A DNA stretch of 64,000 nt from Amycolatopsis sp. FBCC-B4732. Lineage in GTDB: Bacteria > Actinomycetota > Actinomycetes > Mycobacteriales > Pseudonocardiaceae. The number at the start of each line of letters is the position of its first letter. Within the stretch, counting starts at the first letter, position 1. The notes beneath the pieces are model-generated. The model was given only the letters and a program-made list of their open reading frames with translations. It had not been told where the DNA came from and did no database searches. The position numbers and the translations under genes were made by a program. Of this stretch, positions 43,725 through 51,906 are shown piece after piece. The stretch is from positions 6,614,501 to 6,678,500 of the forward strand of contig NZ_CP095376.1 in the NCBI RefSeq assembly GCF_023008405.1, written 5' to 3'.

Positions 43725-46129
43725 ACACTCTGCTCACGCAGGTTTCCCCGCTCCACACCGTTCCCGCGCACCCGGCGGCCCGGCAGCTCCTCGACCGGGT
43801 CGCGGCCGAACCCGCCGAACCGCTGCGGCTCGCCGTCGTCGCCCCCGGCGGCTACGGCAAGAGCGTCCTGCTCGCCGCGCTCGATCGCTGCTACCGCGAG
43901 GCGGGCGTCGACGCCGTACTCGTCGACGACGCCGACCGGCTCGGCCCCGACCAGCTCGAGGACCTGCTCGCCGGCGCGGACGGCCCGATCGTCGTCGCGC
44001 ACCGGCCGGCCGCGGTGGCGCCCGGCTGGACGCTGCTGCAGCTCGGCCCGCTCGGCGTCGAGGACATCGCCCGGATGATGACGGCGGTGACGGGTTCGCC
44101 CGCCGACGCGGACTCCGCGGCCGAGCTGCACGCGCGCAGCGGCGGCGTGCCGAGGCTGGCCGAGCGCGCGCTGCTCGGGCGGCTCGAGGAGTTCCGGCCG
44201 GAGCTCGACGAGCTCGACGACGCCGTGCTGCGCTACCTGATCGCGGCCGAAGCGGGGGCGGGACGCAACCTGGACCTGTTGTCCGCGTTGCTCGACCGCG
44301 ACCCCGACCAGCTCCCCGCCGTCGTCGAGGGCGCCCGCGCGACCGGCCTCCTCGCCCCGGACGACACGCTGCTGCCCCTGGCCGCCACCGCCGTCCGCGA
44401 CTTCGGCCCGCCCGCCCGCCGCCTGGCGACGGTGCAGCGGCTGGTGGAGCTGCAGCTGGCGAACGGCCTGCCGGTGCTCGACCTGGCACGGTCCCTGCTC
44501 GGCACGGGCAGTTCCGGCGCGTCCGCGGCGGCGGCCTTCGCGGCGGCGGCCGGCGAAGCGCTGCCGTCCGACGCGCGGCTGGCGGTCCGGCTGTTCGAAG
44601 CCGCCGCCGAAGCCGGCGACCGCTCCCCGGCGGTGACGGCGGGCTGGGCCCGCGCGGCGGCGTTGTCCGGCGACCTCGACACGGCATTGCGGCTCGGTGA
44701 CGGGATGCTCGGCGCGACCGACGCGGAGACCCGCGCGGCCGGCGCCGCGATCGCCGCGACGGTGCTGGCGCACCGCGGCGAGCTGGCCCGCAGCGCGGAG
44801 CTCTACCACTGGGCGGCCCGCACGGCCGAGCTCCCCGCGACGAGCTGGGCGGGCGCCGACGCGTTCGCGGCCATCGCCCTCGTCGGCACCGGCGACCTCC
44901 CCGGCGCCCGGCAGTTGTTGGACACCCCCGCCCCCGGCGTCGCTCCGACGTTGTTCGCGGGCGCGGCCACCCGGATGGCGGGCGGCATCGCGGATTCGGT
45001 GTCCGGCTACGCGTCGGAAACGTTGTCGACGTTGCTGGGCGCGGCGGCGATGCTGGAGCCGGCCCTGGGCGGCACGCTGCTCCCGGACAGCCCGGCCGCG
45101 CTCGCCGCGCTGGCGGCGTTGCACACCGGCGAGCTGGCGCTGGCGGAGTCGGTCCTGACGCGCGCGCTGGAGGGCCACACCGGCGGCAACCTCCTGGAGT
45201 CCCGCCATCGCCTCCTGCTCGGCTGGGTGGCGATGACGGCCGGCGACCTCGCCAAGGCGGCGGAACACCGCGACGCCGTCGCCGGCCGGCCCCTGGAAGC
45301 CCGCGACGAGCTGTTCTTCGCGACGTTGGACCTCGGCTTGGCCCGTCGCGCGAGCGACCTGGTCGGCTTGCAGCGGGCGTGGAACCGCGCGTACCAGGCG
45401 TCGATGCGGCAGCAAACGGACCTGTTTTCGCTGCTGCCACTGGGCGAGCTGGCGATCGCGGCGGCCCGCACGGGTGCGTTCGCGAAGCTCGCACCCCAGC
45501 TGGAGCGCGCCCACGCACTCCTGTCCCGCCTCGGCGAACCTCCACTGTGGACGGTGTCGTTGGTCTGGCACGAGCTCCACGCGGCGATCACGCTGGAGGA
45601 CGCGGAGTCGGCGAAGGCCCACCTGGCAACGTTGACGACCCACGCCCACTGCGGCCGCCACCCCCGAGCCCTCGCGACGGCGGCCCAGTGCTGGCTGGAG
45701 GTCCTGAGCGGAACGTTCGCCCCGAACCCGATCGCCGCGGCGGCCGCGGAACTGCACGACTTGGACCTCCGCTGGGACGCGGCCCGCTTGGCCGGCCAGG
45801 CGGCGATCCGCACGTCCGATCGCAAGGCGATGGTGCAGTTGCTGGAGGCGGCCCGGCAGTTCCAGGGCACGGCGGCCCGGCGTGATCAGGGGACGACGGA
45901 GCCGGCTGCGGCTGGGACCGGTTTGGCGGCTTTGAGCGAGCGGGAGCTGGAGGTGGCCCGTCTTGTCGTGGAGGGGCTGACGTACAAGCAGGCGGGGAGC
46001 AAGCTGTTCATTTCCGGGAAGACGGTGGAGCACCACATGGCCCGGATCCGCGGAAAGCTGGGGGCGGCGGACCGGCGGGAGCTGCTGGCGACGCTGCGGG
46101 AGTTGTTGTCACGGCCGGACGCGCCCTGA
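43721..46129 (+). CDS. LuxR-family ATP-binding regulator (IniR/MalT-like)
   Basis: 802 residues. Walker A APGGYGKSVLLAALDRCYRE (about 40-50), Walker B-like AVLVDDADRLGPDQL, then long helical TPR-like repeats, and a C-terminal LuxR HTH: LSERELEVARLVVEGLTYKQ, AGSKLFISGKTVEHHMARIR. This is the layout of MalT/LAL regulators and of IniR (Rv0339c), the known activator of iniBAC in Mycobacterium. Its location across the divergent region from the iniBAC-like operon supports that role. Starts at TTG 43721 inside the Hsp70-like stop. Confidence 0.82.
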   Translation: MNTLLTQVSPLHTVPAHPAARQLLDRVAAEPAEPLRLAVVAPGGYGKSVLLAALDRCYREAGVDAVLVDDADRLGPDQLEDLLAGADGPIVVAHRPAAVAPGWTLLQLGPLGVEDIARMMTAVTGSPADADSAAELHARSGGVPRLAERALLGRLEEFRPELDELDDAVLRYLIAAEAGAGRNLDLLSALLDRDPDQLPAVVEGARATGLLAPDDTLLPLAATAVRDFGPPARRLATVQRLVELQLANGLPVLDLARSLLGTGSSGASAAAAFAAAAGEALPSDARLAVRLFEAAAEAGDRSPAVTAGWARAAALSGDLDTALRLGDGMLGATDAETRAAGAAIAATVLAHRGELARSAELYHWAARTAELPATSWAGADAFAAIALVGTGDLPGARQLLDTPAPGVAPTLFAGAATRMAGGIADSVSGYASETLSTLLGAAAMLEPALGGTLLPDSPAALAALAALHTGELALAESVLTRALEGHTGGNLLESRHRLLLGWVAMTAGDLAKAAEHRDAVAGRPLEARDELFFATLDLGLARRASDLVGLQRAWNRAYQASMRQQTDLFSLLPLGELAIAAARTGAFAKLAPQLERAHALLSRLGEPPLWTVSLVWHELHAAITLEDAESAKAHLATLTTHAHCGRHPRALATAAQCWLEVLSGTFAPNPIAAAAAELHDLDLRWDAARLAGQAAIRTSDRKAMVQLLEAARQFQGTAARRDQGTTEPAAAGTGLAALSERELEVARLVVEGLTYKQAGSKLFISGKTVEHHMARIRGKLGAADRRELLATLRELLSRPDAP

Positions 46130-46209
46130 GCCGCACCCGCTGAGCTTGCAGGGCCCCTGACGGGCGGCTCGCGCGAGCGCTGCCAGCGGTACGGCGGCAG
46201 GCCTTGGTC

Positions 46210-46630
46210 CACCGACCACGCCCTGGCGCCGACTACGCAGCGCGGTGCAGCTCGACCGCGGGCAGCGTCCCGCGGCCAGCCTCGGCTCGGGGAGGTGCGG
46301 CGTAGCTCCACCACGCTGGTGTCGCGCGGCCAGACGCAAGGCGGTGCGGGCGCGGCGGGCCCCACTCGCACGGATGCCGTGCGGTCAGTAGCGGCTGGGC
46401 GGGTGCGGGGCACCTCCGACCGCGCGCGTGCCGTGTGGTCAGTCGCGGCTGGGGCGGGCACGGCGCAGCTCCAACCACACCGGCGTCACGCGGGCACGAG
46501 GCAGCTCCCACCGCGTCCACGTCTTGCGGTCAGTCACGGCTGGGCGGGCACGGCGCAGCTCCAACCACACCGGCGCCACGCGGGCACGAGGCAGCTCCCA
46601 CCGCGTCCACGTCTTGCGGTCAGTCGCGGC
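46210..46630. repeat. Degenerate tandem repeats with a 90-bp near-perfect duplication, convergent junction
   Basis: The 490-base gap between the LuxR gene and the reductase gene (both ending here) is filled by repeats. Two units of 91 and 90 bp (46441-46531 and 46532-46621) differ at only three positions. Each contains two related sub-motifs (GGCACGGCGCAGCTCC, GGGCACGAGGCAGCTCC) and ends TTGCGGTCAGTC. Degenerate copies extend left to about 46210. The text TCAGTCGCGGCTGGG at the unit border is the same as the last codons and stop of the reductase gene (46620-46638). Confidence 0.88.
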
Positions 46631-47363
46631 TGGGGCCGAAGCGTTCCGTTCGGATGCGGTGCGGGTCGTGGCCGAGGGCCAGCAGGATGTCCGCTGCCGT
46701 TTCCACGAAGGCCGTCGGGCCGCAGATGAACGCTGTCGCGCCGAATTCGGCGGGCCAGGCTGCTGTGTTGAGGGTCGCCACGTCGATCCGGCGGGGGATG
46801 CCCGGGCGGCCTTCGGGGAGCTCGCGGGTATAGACGTACGTGATGTCCAGGCCCGCCACCGGGGTGCGGAGCTCGTCAGCGTAGTACTGCTCGGCGGGGG
46901 TGCGCAGGGAATAGATCAGCTTGAACGGGGTGCGGACGCCCGCCGCGCGGCGGGCGCGGATCATCGACATCAGGGGGACGATGCCCGAGCCGCCCGCGAT
47001 GAGGAGGACCGGTTCCGGGTTCGTGGGGCGCCACGCGAACCAGCCGCCGATCGGGCCGCGGATTTCGACCGGGTCGCCGATCGCGTACGGGCCGGTGAGG
47101 TGCTCCGAGACTTCGCCGTCGGCGACGCGCTGGACCGTCAGTTCCACCCGGTCGCCGTTCGCGGGGGTGGCGAGGGAGTAGCTGCGCTGGGCGCGGTAAC
47201 CGTCCGCGGCCGTCAGGCGGACGTCGACGTGCTGGCCCGCCAGGTGTCCCGGCCAGCCGGGCAGGTCGAACACGAGCGTGCGGGCCGTCGGAGTTTCGTC
47301 GCGGAATTCGGCCAGGCGGGCGACCCGCCAGGCTAGTCGCCCTGATACCGCTGTTCGCGCCAT
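46620..47363 (-). CDS. FAD/NAD(P)-binding ferredoxin reductase-type oxidoreductase
   Basis: 247 residues. FAD domain: AGQHVDVRLTAADGYRAQRS, YSLATPANGDRVELTVQRV, GPIGGWFAW. NAD(P) domain: PVLLIAGGSGIVPLMSMIRA, KLIYSLRTPAEQYYADEL and ATAFICGPTAFVETAADILL. No iron-sulfur or heme domain is present. It overlaps the molybdenum enzyme gene by 31 bases, so the two likely form a redox pair in which this protein supplies electrons from NAD(P)H. ATG at 47363 has only a weak ribosome binding site. Confidence 0.85.
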   Translation of the reverse strand: MARTAVSGRLAWRVARLAEFRDETPTARTLVFDLPGWPGHLAGQHVDVRLTAADGYRAQRSYSLATPANGDRVELTVQRVADGEVSEHLTGPYAIGDPVEIRGPIGGWFAWRPTNPEPVLLIAGGSGIVPLMSMIRARRAAGVRTPFKLIYSLRTPAEQYYADELRTPVAGLDITYVYTRELPEGRPGIPRRIDVATLNTAAWPAEFGATAFICGPTAFVETAADILLALGHDPHRIRTERFGPSRD

Positions 47364-47932
47364 GGATCCCCGTAGTCGTGGTAGCCGACGTTCTCCCAGA
47401 AGCCCGGCTCGTCCCGGGTCTTCAGCTCCAGCCCGCGCACCCACTTCGCGGACTTCCAGAAGTACAGGTGCGGCACGAGCAGCCGCGCCGGGCCGCCGTG
47501 CTCGGGGGTGAGCGGCTTGCCGTCGTACTCGTAGGCGATCCAGGCCTGGCCGTCGAGCAGGTCGGCCAGCGGCAGGTTCGTCGTGTAGCCGCCGTAGGAG
47601 TGGACCATGACGTAGTCGGCCTCGGTGTCGAGCCCGCCGACCAGCGTGTCGACCGCGACGCCGCGCCAGCGCGTGTCCAGTTTGGACCACTGGGTGACGC
47701 AGTGGATGTCCACAGTGGGTTTTTCGCTCGGCAGCGCCAGCAGCTCGGCCCAGCTCCACGTGTGCTTGTCACCCTTTTCGGTGGTGACCGCAAACTCCCA
47801 CGTCTCGGTGCGCACGCGTGGCGTCGGCCCCGCGGACAGCACCGGGAAGTCCTCGGCCAGGTACTGACCGGGCGGCAGGCGCGGGTCGCCGCTGCGGGCC
47901 CGGCCCTGGAAACCCGGTGTCACGACACCCAT
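47333..47932 (-). CDS. Sulfite oxidase-like molybdopterin-dependent oxidoreductase
   Basis: 199 residues of the molybdopterin-binding (SUOX) fold: VDIHCVTQWSKLDTRWRGVA with the molybdenum-ligating Cys, YVMVHSYGGYTTNLPLADLL, IAYEYDGKPLTPEHGGPARL and LVPHLYFWKSAKWVRGLEL. There is no dimerisation domain and no Tat signal, so the enzyme is cytoplasmic and small, unlike YedY/MsrP. ATG at 47932 follows GGGAG. Operon with the ferredoxin reductase. Substrate unknown. Confidence 0.87.
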   Translation of the reverse strand: MGVVTPGFQGRARSGDPRLPPGQYLAEDFPVLSAGPTPRVRTETWEFAVTTEKGDKHTWSWAELLALPSEKPTVDIHCVTQWSKLDTRWRGVAVDTLVGGLDTEADYVMVHSYGGYTTNLPLADLLDGQAWIAYEYDGKPLTPEHGGPARLLVPHLYFWKSAKWVRGLELKTRDEPGFWENVGYHDYGDPWREQRYQGD

Positions 47933-47961
47933 GCGGCACTCCCTTCGCGGTCCCGCCGAGC

Positions 47962-48570
47962 CTACGCCCGGACCTGCAGCCCGAGCGACGTGACGAGCAC
48001 CGCAGCCTGTTCGGGTGACACGATCGTGCCCGCCAGCTCGGCGTTCAGCGGGTCGAGGGCCGAGAGGTCGCTGCCCCGCAGCTCGGCGCGCGGCAGCTTG
48101 ACCGCGTGCAGCATCGCCGCGGACAGGTCGACGTCGGCGAACACCGCACCACCGCAGTCGGCCCCGGTCAGGTCGGCTTCCCGCATCCGCACGCCCTGGA
48201 AGCTGACCGAACGCAGGTCGGCGCCCGCCAGCCCGGCGAACGACCAGTCGCCGCCGATGACCCGCAACGGCCGCAGCTCGCACTCGGCGAACGTGGCGCC
48301 GACGAGCTTGCAGCCGGTGAACTCGGCGTCGAAGAAGTTGCACCGCTTGAAGGCGCAGCCGGCGAACGACGAGTCCAGGTGCCGCGACGCGTTGAAGCGC
48401 ACGTTGCCGAACACGCAGTCGGTGAACACCGAGTTCCGCACGACGGCCTCGGAGAAGTCGACCTCGTGGAACTCGCACCGCACGTAGTGGCGTCCGGTGA
48501 TCTCCTCTCCGTACCAGTCGTCACGGGAGAACCGCTGCTCTTCGACGGGATCTTGCGTGGCCTCGGACAC
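47962..48570 (-). CDS. Pentapeptide-repeat protein
   Basis: 202 residues dominated by the A(D/N)LXX-type repeat, for example YVRCEFHEVDFSEAVVRNSV, FTDCVFGNVRFNASRHLDSS, FAGCAFKRCNFFDAEFTGCK and ADLTGADCGGAVFADVDLSA, which forms a right-handed beta helix. Some members protect DNA gyrase from quinolones, but most are uncharacterised. GTG at 48570. Its start is 42 bases from that of the divergent cyclodeaminase gene. Confidence 0.88.
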   Translation of the reverse strand: MSEATQDPVEEQRFSRDDWYGEEITGRHYVRCEFHEVDFSEAVVRNSVFTDCVFGNVRFNASRHLDSSFAGCAFKRCNFFDAEFTGCKLVGATFAECELRPLRVIGGDWSFAGLAGADLRSVSFQGVRMREADLTGADCGGAVFADVDLSAAMLHAVKLPRAELRGSDLSALDPLNAELAGTIVSPEQAAVLVTSLGLQVRA

Positions 48571-48612
48571 CCCGTCAGGCTAACGGCAGAGCCGAGCCCG
48601 AAGGAGCCGCGC

Positions 48613-49512
48613 ATGCTCGACGCCGAGGACGTCCGGAAGGCCGTGCCGATGGCGGCCGCCGTCGACGCGGTGCGCGAGGCGTTCCTCGACCTTGCCGCCG
48701 GTCGTTTCGCGGTGCCGCAACGGTTGTCGTTCGGCGGCGGCACGACGCTCGTGATGAGCGCCTGCCACACCCCGTCGGCCACGACCGTCGTGAAGACGCT
48801 CAACCTGGCCGCCGGGCGCACCCCGATGATCCTGGGCACGCTGGTCTGGAACACCGCCGATGGCCAGGTGGTCGCCGACGCGGTCGAGATCACCACGCTG
48901 CGCACCGGCGCCGCTTCCGGCGTCGCGACGGACCTTCTCGCCCCGGCCGGCGCGACCAAGCTCGCCCTGCTCGGGACCGGCGCGCAGGCCGCCGACCAGG
49001 TGCGTGCGGTGGCGGCGGTGCGCCCGGTGCGGCACTTGGCCGTGTTCGGGCGCGACCGGTCGCGCGCGTCGGCGTTCACGGCTCGGCTGGGTGCCGAGTT
49101 CCCGGACGTGGCGATGCGGGTCGCCGGGAGCGCGGAGGACGCGGTGTCCGACGCGGAGATCGTCTGTTGCGCTACTTCGTCGAGTACTCCTCTCTTCGCT
49201 GTCGACGCCTTGCCCGACCGGGTTCACGTGAACGCGATCGGGTCCTACCTGCCGTCCATGCGGGAACTTCCCGCCGAGTTGCTCGCCACCGCCGGGTGCG
49301 TGGTCGTCGATCAGGTCGAGGCTGCGTTGGCGGAAGCCGGTGAGGTGATCCACGCGGTGGAGACCGGGCTCCTCGGCCGTGGGCAGCTGATCGAGCTGGG
49401 CGACGCCCTGCGGGAGCGACCGGTGGTGCGCGGGCGGACGGTGTTCAAGTCCGTCGGTCTCGCCGTGCAGGACTGGGCTGTCGCCCGGCTACTCGGAGAT
49501 GCGCACGCTTGA
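48613..49512 (+). CDS. Ornithine cyclodeaminase/mu-crystallin family protein
   Basis: 299 residues. Family motifs: LDAEDVRKAVPMAAAVDAVR, TTVVKTLNLAAGRTPMILGT, the Rossmann loop KLALLGTGAQAADQVRAVAA, and VHVNAIGSYLPSMRELPAEL. The family includes ornithine cyclodeaminase, alanine dehydrogenase and ketimine reductase; the substrate is not decided by sequence. ATG at 48613 has AAGGAG 6 bases upstream. Monocistronic. Confidence 0.88.
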   Translation: MLDAEDVRKAVPMAAAVDAVREAFLDLAAGRFAVPQRLSFGGGTTLVMSACHTPSATTVVKTLNLAAGRTPMILGTLVWNTADGQVVADAVEITTLRTGAASGVATDLLAPAGATKLALLGTGAQAADQVRAVAAVRPVRHLAVFGRDRSRASAFTARLGAEFPDVAMRVAGSAEDAVSDAEIVCCATSSSTPLFAVDALPDRVHVNAIGSYLPSMRELPAELLATAGCVVVDQVEAALAEAGEVIHAVETGLLGRGQLIELGDALRERPVVRGRTVFKSVGLAVQDWAVARLLGDAHA

Positions 49513-49634
49513 ACGGCCGAATGGGCTCACCACCCGTGTTCGGAGCGGAGCAGAGAGCAATAGGGAGCGGCCAAACGGCGCAATCTGGGCCTTGGAGCGT
49601 TTGATCGGTCACCCGATCCGGGAATTTTCGCGAC

Positions 49635-49928
49635 ATGTCTCCTTGGCGAACCACCACCAGACGGAACACGGCCGTGCGGGTCATCACGGCGATCGGCGCG
49701 ATCTTCGCGGGGATCGAAGTTCTCTACATGATCATGGTGCTCGCCGGCGCCAACGCCGGCAACGCGTTCTTCGTTTTCATCAAGTCACTGGCGGTTCCTC
49801 TCGCCTTGTTCTTCCCGGGGCTGTTCCCGGTCAGCAACCCGAGCCTGGCCGTCATCCTCGACTTCGGCCTGGCCGCGGTGTTCTGGCTGGTCGTGACCGG
49901 CATCATCGCCCGCTTCGCCGGACGGTGA
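49635..49928 (+). CDS. Small membrane protein with three predicted helices
   Basis: 97 residues: a basic N-terminus (WRTTTRRNTAVR), then AIGAIFAGIEVLYMIMVLAG, FFVFIKSLAVPLALFFPGLF and AVILDFGLAAVFWLVVTGII. Resembles YggT-like or related small actinobacterial membrane proteins, but no family is certain. ATG at 49635. The ribosome binding site is weak, so the start is uncertain. Confidence 0.65.
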   Translation: MSPWRTTTRRNTAVRVITAIGAIFAGIEVLYMIMVLAGANAGNAFFVFIKSLAVPLALFFPGLFPVSNPSLAVILDFGLAAVFWLVVTGIIARFAGR

Positions 49929-50009
49929 CGGTCGGCGGGCTGCCGACAGGTACCGCTGTCGGACCACCCGCCGTCGGCATCCGCAGTGTCTTTCGGCGAC
50001 ACTGGATGG

Positions 50010-50813
50010 ATGAGCGACGGCAGGTGGTTCGACGGCTGGTCTGAGCTGGCCGGGCTGGCCGCGGCCGGGCGTTCGCTGTTGCCGAACGTCCCGGTCACGC
50101 CGGCCGCGCTGGCGCGGACCGTCACCGAGCAGCTCGTCGGACGGCGCCTGACCGCGAAGGTCGACAACCGCGAGGTCGGCCTGACGCTCACCGAACTCGA
50201 CTACCCGGCCGGCAACCTCCGGCTGGCCACCGGGCGGATCGGCGACGTCCGGATCGTCGCCGAGGACGTCGACTGGCCCGAACCCGAAGGCGGCAGCATT
50301 CCGCTGCGCCGGGTCACCGTGCTCGCCGAAGACGTCCGCCTCCGCTCGCTGCCCACGCCGGCCGCCAAGCCCGCCCGGGTCGAGCTGCAGATCGCGGTTT
50401 CCGCGGATGTGCTGCGAGAACGGGTGGCGAAAGTCCGCCCCGGGATCGTCGCGGCTCCGGCGGGAAGCGGGCTGCTGCAGATCCACTGGGCGAAGCGCCC
50501 CCTCTGGGGCCATTTGACCCTGCGCCCCGAGGTGGGCGACGACGCCGTCGTTCTCGTGCCGGAGACCCTCCACATCGGACAACGACGACTACGGCCGCCA
50601 CGGCGTTTCCGGCCCATCGTGCTTCCGCTGCCGGAACTGCCGCCGGGGATACGGCTGACGAAGGTGGAGCCGCGGCAGGACGAGCTGGTTCTGCACACCG
50701 TGGCGGAGGAATGGCCGGAACGGCTTTCCCGCATCCCCTTGCCCGACTTGCTGAGCTGGCTGACGACGGCGGCTGTGACGCTGACCCTGCCCAGACTCGG
50801 CGGTCGTTCATGA
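50010..50813 (+). CDS. DUF2993/LmeA-like lipid-binding protein
   Basis: 267 residues without signal peptide or TM helix. Text such as GRRLTAKVDNREVGLTLTEL, DYPAGNLRLATGRIGDVRIV, AEDVRLRSLPTPAAKPARVE and RVAKVRPGIVAAPAGSGLLQ, followed by PEVGDDAVVLVPETLHIGQR, fits the beta-rich tubular fold of DUF2993 (LmeA-type) proteins, which in mycobacteria act in mannan or lipid metabolism. LmeA itself is secreted, whereas this protein appears cytoplasmic. ATG at 50010, GGATGG directly before. Confidence 0.65.
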   Translation: MSDGRWFDGWSELAGLAAAGRSLLPNVPVTPAALARTVTEQLVGRRLTAKVDNREVGLTLTELDYPAGNLRLATGRIGDVRIVAEDVDWPEPEGGSIPLRRVTVLAEDVRLRSLPTPAAKPARVELQIAVSADVLRERVAKVRPGIVAAPAGSGLLQIHWAKRPLWGHLTLRPEVGDDAVVLVPETLHIGQRRLRPPRRFRPIVLPLPELPPGIRLTKVEPRQDELVLHTVAEEWPERLSRIPLPDLLSWLTTAAVTLTLPRLGGRS

Positions 50814-50942
50814 CTCTCCTTTGCTTGTGGTGAGCCGGTGGTGGCTCTCACTGGCCAACGTACTCGAACGTTCGTTCGAACACATCACTCACACGGGTAG
50901 AGGTGGGGAAGTGTTGCGGGGTAAGGGAAAGGTCGCACGGGT

Positions 50943-51330
50943 CGCGGGTTTGGATGGGTGAGAGGGCGGCTGAGTAGCCGGGTGGGCGGGTTGGCCGCCG
51001 GTGGCATCGCGGCCTCCGCGGGCCTCCGCGGGCCTCCGCGGGACTGCGAGGTGGCGGGGTTGCGGGGTTGCGGGGTTGCGGGGCAAGGGAAGCGGTGCGG
51101 AACAACCGCGGGACAACTCGGATGGCCGGCTAGTGCGGGAACTTGGCCAAAGCAGCGAATCAACGGCAAACAGCTCGGGTCGTCGGCCGAGTACAGGAAG
51201 CTTGGCCAGCGACGCAAAACCGGGCCAGCTCGGGCGGCTCGCCAAGTGCGGAAGCTTGCCAAGCCAAGGCAAACCAACCGCGCGACAACTCACGTGATCA
51301 GCCGGGTACGGGAACCTGCCCAAAGCGACG
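50943..51330. repeat. Mixed microsatellite and degenerate ~65-bp repeats, convergent junction
   Basis: The 526-base gap (50814-51339) between two convergent genes holds GGCCTCCGCG three times with a 10-bp period (51011-51040) and GCGGGGTT three times with an 8-bp period (51054-51077). From about 51129 to 51330 there are four degenerate units of about 60 bp sharing CGGCCGAGTAC-like, GGAAGCTTGGCCA-like and GCAAA segments. Stops occur in all frames of these units when indels are considered. No gene is supported. Confidence 0.8.
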
Positions 51331-51339
51331 CCGGTCGGC

Positions 51340-51906
51340 TCAAGCGTCGCGATCCCGCAAGTACCGGGTGTGGTCCGCCTGCCGGTCGATCTCCGTCGCG
51401 TAGAACCGCTCAGCCACCCGGTGCGCCTCCGCCTCCAGCAAACCCAACTGCGCCACCAGCTCCTCCCCCGCACCCACCCGCCGGGCCGCGAACCACCACG
51501 GGAGGTTCAAGTACGTCTGGACCGACAACGGCAGGTCCGTCCCCGCCAACCGCACCACCGCGTGCTGCAGGTCGGGGTCGGCCGCGAGCCGGTCCGGGTG
51601 GGAAAGCAGGTCGGAAAGGACCTCCGCGATCCGGCGTACAGCGTCGACACTGGACGCAGGCAGCCGGGAAGACTGCGCGTCAACCGAAGAAACCAGCGTC
51701 TCCAAAGAAGACCGCAGCGAAGCCGACGTATCCGGCACCAGCCGGACCTTCTCACCCGGTGCGAGCAACGCCCCAGCCAAGTACAACGCCACCACCACGA
51801 ACGGCCAGAACCACCCGACCACCCCGGTCAGGTACAGCACGACTCCGACCAGGCCGCCGACGCAGCCGGTGAGGTTCTTGGTCGAGCCCAGGTAGCGCAG
51901 CATCAT
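51340..51906 (-). CDS. Membrane protein of the TelA/VWA operon
   Basis: 188 residues. Two adjacent N-terminal helices (NLTGCVGGLVGVVLYLTGVV, FWPFVVVALYLAGALLA) and then a cytoplasmic helical domain (RSSLETLVSSVDAQSSRLPA, VRRIAEVLSDLLSHPDRLAA, YLNLPWWFAARRVGAGEELV, AQLGLLEAEAHRVAERFYAT). Length and context match proteins found with TelA and VWA lipoprotein genes in actinomycetes. ATG at 51906 overlaps the upstream stop (ATGA). Last gene of a four-gene operon. No known function. Confidence 0.7.
   Translation of the reverse strand: MMLRYLGSTKNLTGCVGGLVGVVLYLTGVVGWFWPFVVVALYLAGALLAPGEKVRLVPDTSASLRSSLETLVSSVDAQSSRLPASSVDAVRRIAEVLSDLLSHPDRLAADPDLQHAVVRLAGTDLPLSVQTYLNLPWWFAARRVGAGEELVAQLGLLEAEAHRVAERFYATEIDRQADHTRYLRDRDA

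Noticed and set aside
46295..47336. Plus-strand open frames across the 90-bp repeats into the reductase gene
   Set aside because: They translate the repeat and then antisense of a clear gene; no ribosome binding site.
50958..51872. Plus-strand open frame of about 300 codons over the third repeat region
   Set aside because: The sequence is repeat-derived and then antisense to the TelA-operon membrane protein; composition is Pro/Arg/Thr-rich without a domain.
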